Source: Propionibacteriaceae bacterium
GTDB taxonomy: Bacteria > Actinomycetota > Actinomycetes > Propionibacteriales > Propionibacteriaceae
Assembly: GCA_030450535.1 (NCBI GenBank)
Contig: JAKDIK010000115.1
Span: forward strand, 1-7,807
Direction: 5' to 3'
Length of the DNA stretch: 7,807 bases
Below, in pieces: positions 4,892 through 7,807 of this stretch. Every line of letters starts with the position of its first letter. The first letter of the stretch is position 1. A model generated the notes under the pieces. It searched no databases. It was not told the DNA's origin and was given only the letters and a program-made list of their open reading frames with translations. The translations under genes were made by a program, and so were the position numbers.

Positions 4892-5634
4892 TTGGCCTTG
4901 TCCACGCGATGCTGGAGCGCCTGGGCCTGAGCCACCGCGACGACACCGGCCGTGGACGTCCGCAGCACGGCGTCGCTGACGAGCACCTGGTGACCGCCCG
5001 CCCCCTCGAATGCCGTGATCTCGGCGTCGGTCAGCCCTCCCTCGGGCCCCACGATGACGAGCACGTCCCCCTCGGGGGGCAGACTGAGCTGCGGCAGTGG
5101 ATCCCGGGCTCCCTCGTGCAGGATCAGCGTGACGGCCGCCTGACCGGCGAACAGCGCCAACTCGCGGGTCGACATGGGGGCGGCAATGATCGGGACGCGC
5201 AGCCGGCGGCTCTGTTTGGTGGCCTCCCGGGCGGTGGCGCGCCAGCGTCCGGCCTGGCGCTCCTCACGCTCGGGCGACCACTTGACGATCGACCGCGCCG
5301 CCTGCCACGGAATGATGCGATCGACGCCCACCTCGGTGAGCATCTCGACGGCGAGTTCGGCGCGGTCGCCCTTGGCGAGCGCCTGGGCGACGACGTAGCG
5401 GACGGTCGGCGTGTCGGCGGCCAGCACCTCGTCCACCCGCAGCGTGACCGAGACCTTGTCGACGGAGGTAACGTCGCCGCGGATCGCGTGGCCCGCGCCG
5501 TCGGAGATCAGGATGGTCTCGCCGAGCCGAATGCGTCGCACGGCCGCGGCGTGACGGCCCTCGTCGCCGCCGAGGGTGAACTCATCACCGACGCGGGCGT
5601 GGTTGAGATCCGCGAGGAACAGCGCCTCCGTCAT
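4888..5634 (-). CDS. rsmE: 16S rRNA (uracil-1498-N3)-methyltransferase
   Basis: RsmE transfers a methyl group from S-adenosylmethionine to N3 of U1498 in the decoding centre of 16S rRNA. The 248-residue product has the N-terminal PUA-like barrel (1-70, with G-R-H-A-A-x-V-R-R-I-R near 26-36), then the SPOUT knot domain. The latter shows Q-A-L-A-K-G-D-R-A-E (84-93), E-x-L-T-E-V-G-V-x-R-I-I-P (97-109), R-W-x-A-T-A-R-E-A-T-K-Q-S-R-R (130-144), V-G-P-E-G-G-L-T-D-A-E-I (195-206) and V-L-R-T-S-T-A-G (223-230), where many homologues have L-R-T-E-T-A. The ATG at 5634 has GAGAGGA about 10 bp upstream; the open frame further upstream runs into dnaJ and is not real. The last codons overlap the tgt start. 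It lies 68 bp after dnaJ, the gene order common beside hrcA in actinobacteria. Confidence 0.95.
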   Translation of the reverse strand: MTEALFLADLNHARVGDEFTLGGDEGRHAAAVRRIRLGETILISDGAGHAIRGDVTSVDKVSVTLRVDEVLAADTPTVRYVVAQALAKGDRAELAVEMLTEVGVDRIIPWQAARSIVKWSPEREERQAGRWRATAREATKQSRRLRVPIIAAPMSTRELALFAGQAAVTLILHEGARDPLPQLSLPPEGDVLVIVGPEGGLTDAEITAFEGAGGHQVLVSDAVLRTSTAGVVAVAQAQALQHRVDKAK

Positions 5635-5689
5635 CGTGTCGGATCCTCTCTCGTCGCGGCGTGGTGGCTGTGTGGGTGGCTGGGTCTGG

Positions 5690-5702
5690 CTGCACCGTGC
5701 AG
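5690..5702. repeat. Perfect inverted repeat directly after the dnaJ stop
   Basis: CTGCAC-C-GTGCAG is a perfect 13-bp palindrome with a one-base centre, touching the dnaJ stop codon. A competing stem can form between GGCTG (5688-5692) and CAGCC (5704-5708). No U-tract follows on the minus strand, so it is not a standard terminator. It may be a processing or binding site, or chance. Confidence 0.4.
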
Positions 5703-6875
5703 TCAGCCGTCGAAGGCGTCCTTCAGGCGGCTGAAGAAGCCCTTGTGTCCGTGGTCCACCGTGGCCGCCGGGCGGGTCTCGTCGCGCTCTGCCGCCAATT
5801 GGCGCAGCAGGTCGCGCTGGGTCTCGTCCAGCGAGGTGGGCGTCTGCACCAACAGGGTAACGCCGAGATCGCCGCGTCCGGCGCCACGCAGCCGCGGCAC
5901 GCCGCGGCCCTGCAACACCAACCGGGTGCCCGACTGGGTGCCGGAGGGTACCTCGAGCCGTACCTTCGCGTCCTCCTCGGGGGCCCCCTCGGTCTCGGCG
6001 TCGATGGTGTCGAGCCACACCTCGGTGCCCAGCGCAGCGGCGGTCATCGGTAGTTTGGCGACCATCTCGAGGTTGTCGCCGTCCCGCTTGAAGACCGGGT
6101 GGGGGTTGACCGCGAGCTCCACGTACAGGTCGCCGGCGGGGCCACCGCCCGGGCCGACCTCGCCCTGGGAGTCGAGGTGGACGCGGTTGCCGGTGCTGAC
6201 ACCGGCTGGAATCTTCACGTTGATCGTGCGCGTGCTGCGGACGCGGCCCTCACCGGAGCACTCGCCGCACGGGTGGGGAATCACGGTGCCGTAGCCGCGG
6301 CAGGTCGGGCAGGGCTGCACGGTGCGGATGTCGCCGAGGAAGCTGCGTTGCACCGCCTGCACGTCGCCCTGGCCGTGACAGGTCGAGCAGGTGACCGGTT
6401 CGCTGCCGTCGGCCGCGCCGCGGCCGGAACACGATGGGCACACCACGGCCGTCTCGACGAGCACCGGCTTGGTGACGCCGAACGCGGCCTCGGCGAGGTT
6501 CAGGCTGAGCCGGACGAGGGCGTCCTGGCCCTTGCGGACGCGGCTGCGCGGCCCGCGCTGGCCCTGCCCGCCGAACATGGCATCGAACAGACCGCCCACG
6601 TCGAAGCCGGCCGCGCCGCCCGGGAAGCCGAAGCCCCCCATGCCGCCGGGTCCGCCGCCGGCGTGCATCGGGTCGCCGCCGAGGTCGTACATCTGGCGCT
6701 TCTGCTGGTCGGAAAGCACGGTGTAGGCCTCGCCGACCTCCTTGAACTTCTCGGCGCTGGCGGGATCGTCGGCCACGTCGGGGTGGTACTTCATGGCGAG
6801 CCGGCGGTACGCCTTCTTGATCTGCTCGGCCGTGGCGTCCCGGGGCACGCCCAGAACCTCGTAGTAGTCGCTCAA
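5703..6875 (-). CDS. dnaJ: Chaperone DnaJ (type I, second actinobacterial copy)
   Basis: DnaJ delivers unfolded clients to DnaK and stimulates its ATPase. The 390-residue protein is a full type I DnaJ: J domain 1-67 with the essential H31-P-D33, a Gly/Phe/Met-rich linker (66-106), the zinc domain with four C-x-x-C-x-G-x-G repeats (146-153, 163-170, 189-196, 203-210), client-binding beta domains (215-345) and a short C-terminal region ending K-G-F-F-S-R-L-K-D-A-F. The lack of dnaK/grpE and the place after hrcA mark it as the copy often called dnaJ2, likely under HrcA control. The start is TTG with GAGGA 5 bp upstream; it is chosen because S-D-Y-Y-E-V-L-G-V is the normal first sequence and no earlier ATG or GTG fits. 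Confidence 0.97.
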   Translation of the reverse strand: MSDYYEVLGVPRDATAEQIKKAYRRLAMKYHPDVADDPASAEKFKEVGEAYTVLSDQQKRQMYDLGGDPMHAGGGPGGMGGFGFPGGAAGFDVGGLFDAMFGGQGQRGPRSRVRKGQDALVRLSLNLAEAAFGVTKPVLVETAVVCPSCSGRGAADGSEPVTCSTCHGQGDVQAVQRSFLGDIRTVQPCPTCRGYGTVIPHPCGECSGEGRVRSTRTINVKIPAGVSTGNRVHLDSQGEVGPGGGPAGDLYVELAVNPHPVFKRDGDNLEMVAKLPMTAAALGTEVWLDTIDAETEGAPEEDAKVRLEVPSGTQSGTRLVLQGRGVPRLRGAGRGDLGVTLLVQTPTSLDETQRDLLRQLAAERDETRPAATVDHGHKGFFSRLKDAFDG

Positions 6876-6906
6876 CGTCGTCCTCGTCTGGGTCTTCGGG
6901 TCAAAA

Positions 6907-6934
6907 GGTCAGGGTCATGGGGTCAAGGTCATGG
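6907..6934. repeat. Two tandem 14-bp repeats between hrcA and dnaJ
   Basis: GGTCAGGGTCATGG (6907-6920) is followed directly by GGTCAAGGTCATGG (6921-6934), differing at one base. Further GGTCA-like words lie just to the left (6899-6905). They occupy the centre of the 81-bp hrcA-dnaJ spacer, the only non-coding DNA there. No CIRCE-type or HAIR-type palindrome is present. Function unknown; a slippage duplication or a binding site is possible. Confidence 0.6.
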
Positions 6935-6956
6935 GTGGGCATCGGCGTCCGCGGGA

Positions 6957-7807
6957 TCAACCCTCGGCCAGGAAACGGCCCACGTACCGCGCGACGGCGC
7001 GCACGGACGCGATGGTGGACGGGTAGTCCATGCGGGTGGGTCCCACGATGCCGAGGGTGGCCCACACATCGGAATCCGCACCATACGCCGACGCCACCAC
7101 CGACGTCGACTGGAGCGGCTCGTACAGGTTCTCGTGACCGATGCGCACAGTCACGTCGTTGGGGATCGTCGCCTCGCCGAGCAGGCGCAGGAGGACGACC
7201 TGCTCCTCCAGCGCCTCCAGCACCGGCTTCACGGTGGTCTCGAACTGGTCGCCGAAGCGGGTGAGGTTGGGGACACCGCCCACCACCACGCGCGTGCTGG
7301 CGTCCGCGCTCACCACCTCGATGAGGGCGGCGGTGACCGTGGCTGCCAGCGTGCCGAGGAGCGGCGGGAGGGCGTCCGCGAGACCCCCGAGCCGCTCGAC
7401 GGCCTCCCGCGGCGTGGCGCCGACGAGACGCTCGGCGACGCGGGCGCGCACGAGCGCCAGGTCGGCGTCCTCGACCTCGCCGAGCGGGACGGGCCGCTGC
7501 TCGATGCTGCCGGTGCTGGTCACGACCATGACGAGGCCGCGGTCGCCACCCAGCCGGATGATCTCGACGTGGCGAATGGTCGAACTGGTGAGCACCGGGT
7601 ACTGCACGATGGCGACCTGCCGCGTCACCTGAGCGAGCAGGGCAACGGTGCGCCGCACGACGTCGTCCACGTCGAGAGCCCCGGACAGGAACGTGGTGAT
7701 GGCCCGCCGCTCGGCCAGCGTCAGCGGCTTCACGGCCGCGAGGCGGTCGACGAAGAGGCGATAGCCCTTGTCGGTGGGGATGCGGCCGGCGGAGGTGTGC
7801 GGCTGGG
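6957..7807 (-). CDS. hrcA: Heat-inducible transcription repressor HrcA (5' end beyond window)
   Basis: HrcA represses heat-shock genes by binding CIRCE palindromes, usually before groES/groEL and sometimes its own operon. About 282 of the usual ~340 residues are visible. The frame runs open to the right edge and begins with the conserved T-S-A-G-R-I-P-T-D-K-G-Y-R-L-F-V-D, which closes the N-terminal winged helix. The GAF-like and inserted domain follow, and the end shows I-G-H-E-N, L-Q-S-T-S-V-V-A-S-A-Y-G, L-G-I-V-G-P-T-R-M-D-Y-P and V-R-A-V-A-R-Y-V. The DNA-binding helix itself is outside the window. It precedes dnaJ by 81 bp in the standard order; no CIRCE element is seen in this window, so any autoregulatory site would be further upstream. 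Confidence 0.95.
   Translation of the reverse strand, partial: QPHTSAGRIPTDKGYRLFVDRLAAVKPLTLAERRAITTFLSGALDVDDVVRRTVALLAQVTRQVAIVQYPVLTSSTIRHVEIIRLGGDRGLVMVVTSTGSIEQRPVPLGEVEDADLALVRARVAERLVGATPREAVERLGGLADALPPLLGTLAATVTAALIEVVSADASTRVVVGGVPNLTRFGDQFETTVKPVLEALEEQVVLLRLLGEATIPNDVTVRIGHENLYEPLQSTSVVASAYGADSDVWATLGIVGPTRMDYPSTIASVRAVARYVGRFLAEG

Noticed and set aside
5635..6018. N-terminal extension of rsmE into dnaJ
   Set aside because: The extension is Arg/Gly/Pro-rich, lies inside dnaJ in another frame, and the ATG at 5634 has a good ribosome site and the family's usual N-terminus.
3101..6294. Very long plus-strand open frames opposite the phosphatase, tgt, rsmE and dnaJ genes
   Set aside because: They are mirror frames of well-identified minus-strand genes in GC-rich DNA and show no domain or ribosome site.
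6876..6956. CIRCE or HAIR operator before dnaJ
   Set aside because: I looked for TTAGCACTC-N9-GAGTGCTAA and CTTGAGT-N7-ACTCAAG type palindromes and found none; the repeats there are direct, not inverted.

Overview
The window comes from a high-GC actinobacterium. The signs are a mycobacterial-type LexA box, a Ku of the bacterial end-joining type, the hrcA-dnaJ-rsmE gene order seen with the second actinobacterial DnaJ, and GC-rich codon use. The exact family cannot be fixed from the sequence alone. Every convincing gene lies on the minus strand, so transcription runs from the right edge (hrcA) to the left edge (a ruvA-like start). The long plus-strand frames are shadows.

Right half (7807 to 3665): a compact housekeeping operon with hrcA (5' end cut by the window edge), dnaJ (TTG start), rsmE and tgt. 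tgt starts at a GTG that overlaps the rsmE stop (GTGA). These genes cover heat-shock repression, chaperoning, 16S rRNA U1498 methylation and tRNA guanine-34 exchange. An 84-bp gap follows, then a soluble PP2C-type Ser/Thr phosphatase with a full-strength Shine-Dalgarno.

Middle (2791 to 1376): a 20-bp tandem repeat of about 4.6 copies fills the gap upstream of a small uncharacterised actinobacterial gene (resembling DUF6912). That gene is followed 5 bp later by ku. No ligD is in view.

Left part (1375 to 1): an accessory, rearranged zone. It holds a RelB/RelE-type toxin-antitoxin pair with a readable promoter and overlapping palindromic operator, and a degraded second copy of the 3' end of ku just beyond the toxin gene, so the module lies between ku-derived direct repeats. 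Next come a small three-helix membrane protein, a severely truncated pruA (proline catabolism) and a LexA/SOS box 21 bp in front of what looks like the first codons of ruvA.

I see no clear new defence or metabolic system. The most interesting signals are the ku-derived repeats around relBE, the 20-bp tandem array, the pruA remnant, and the SOS box placed directly at ruvA.
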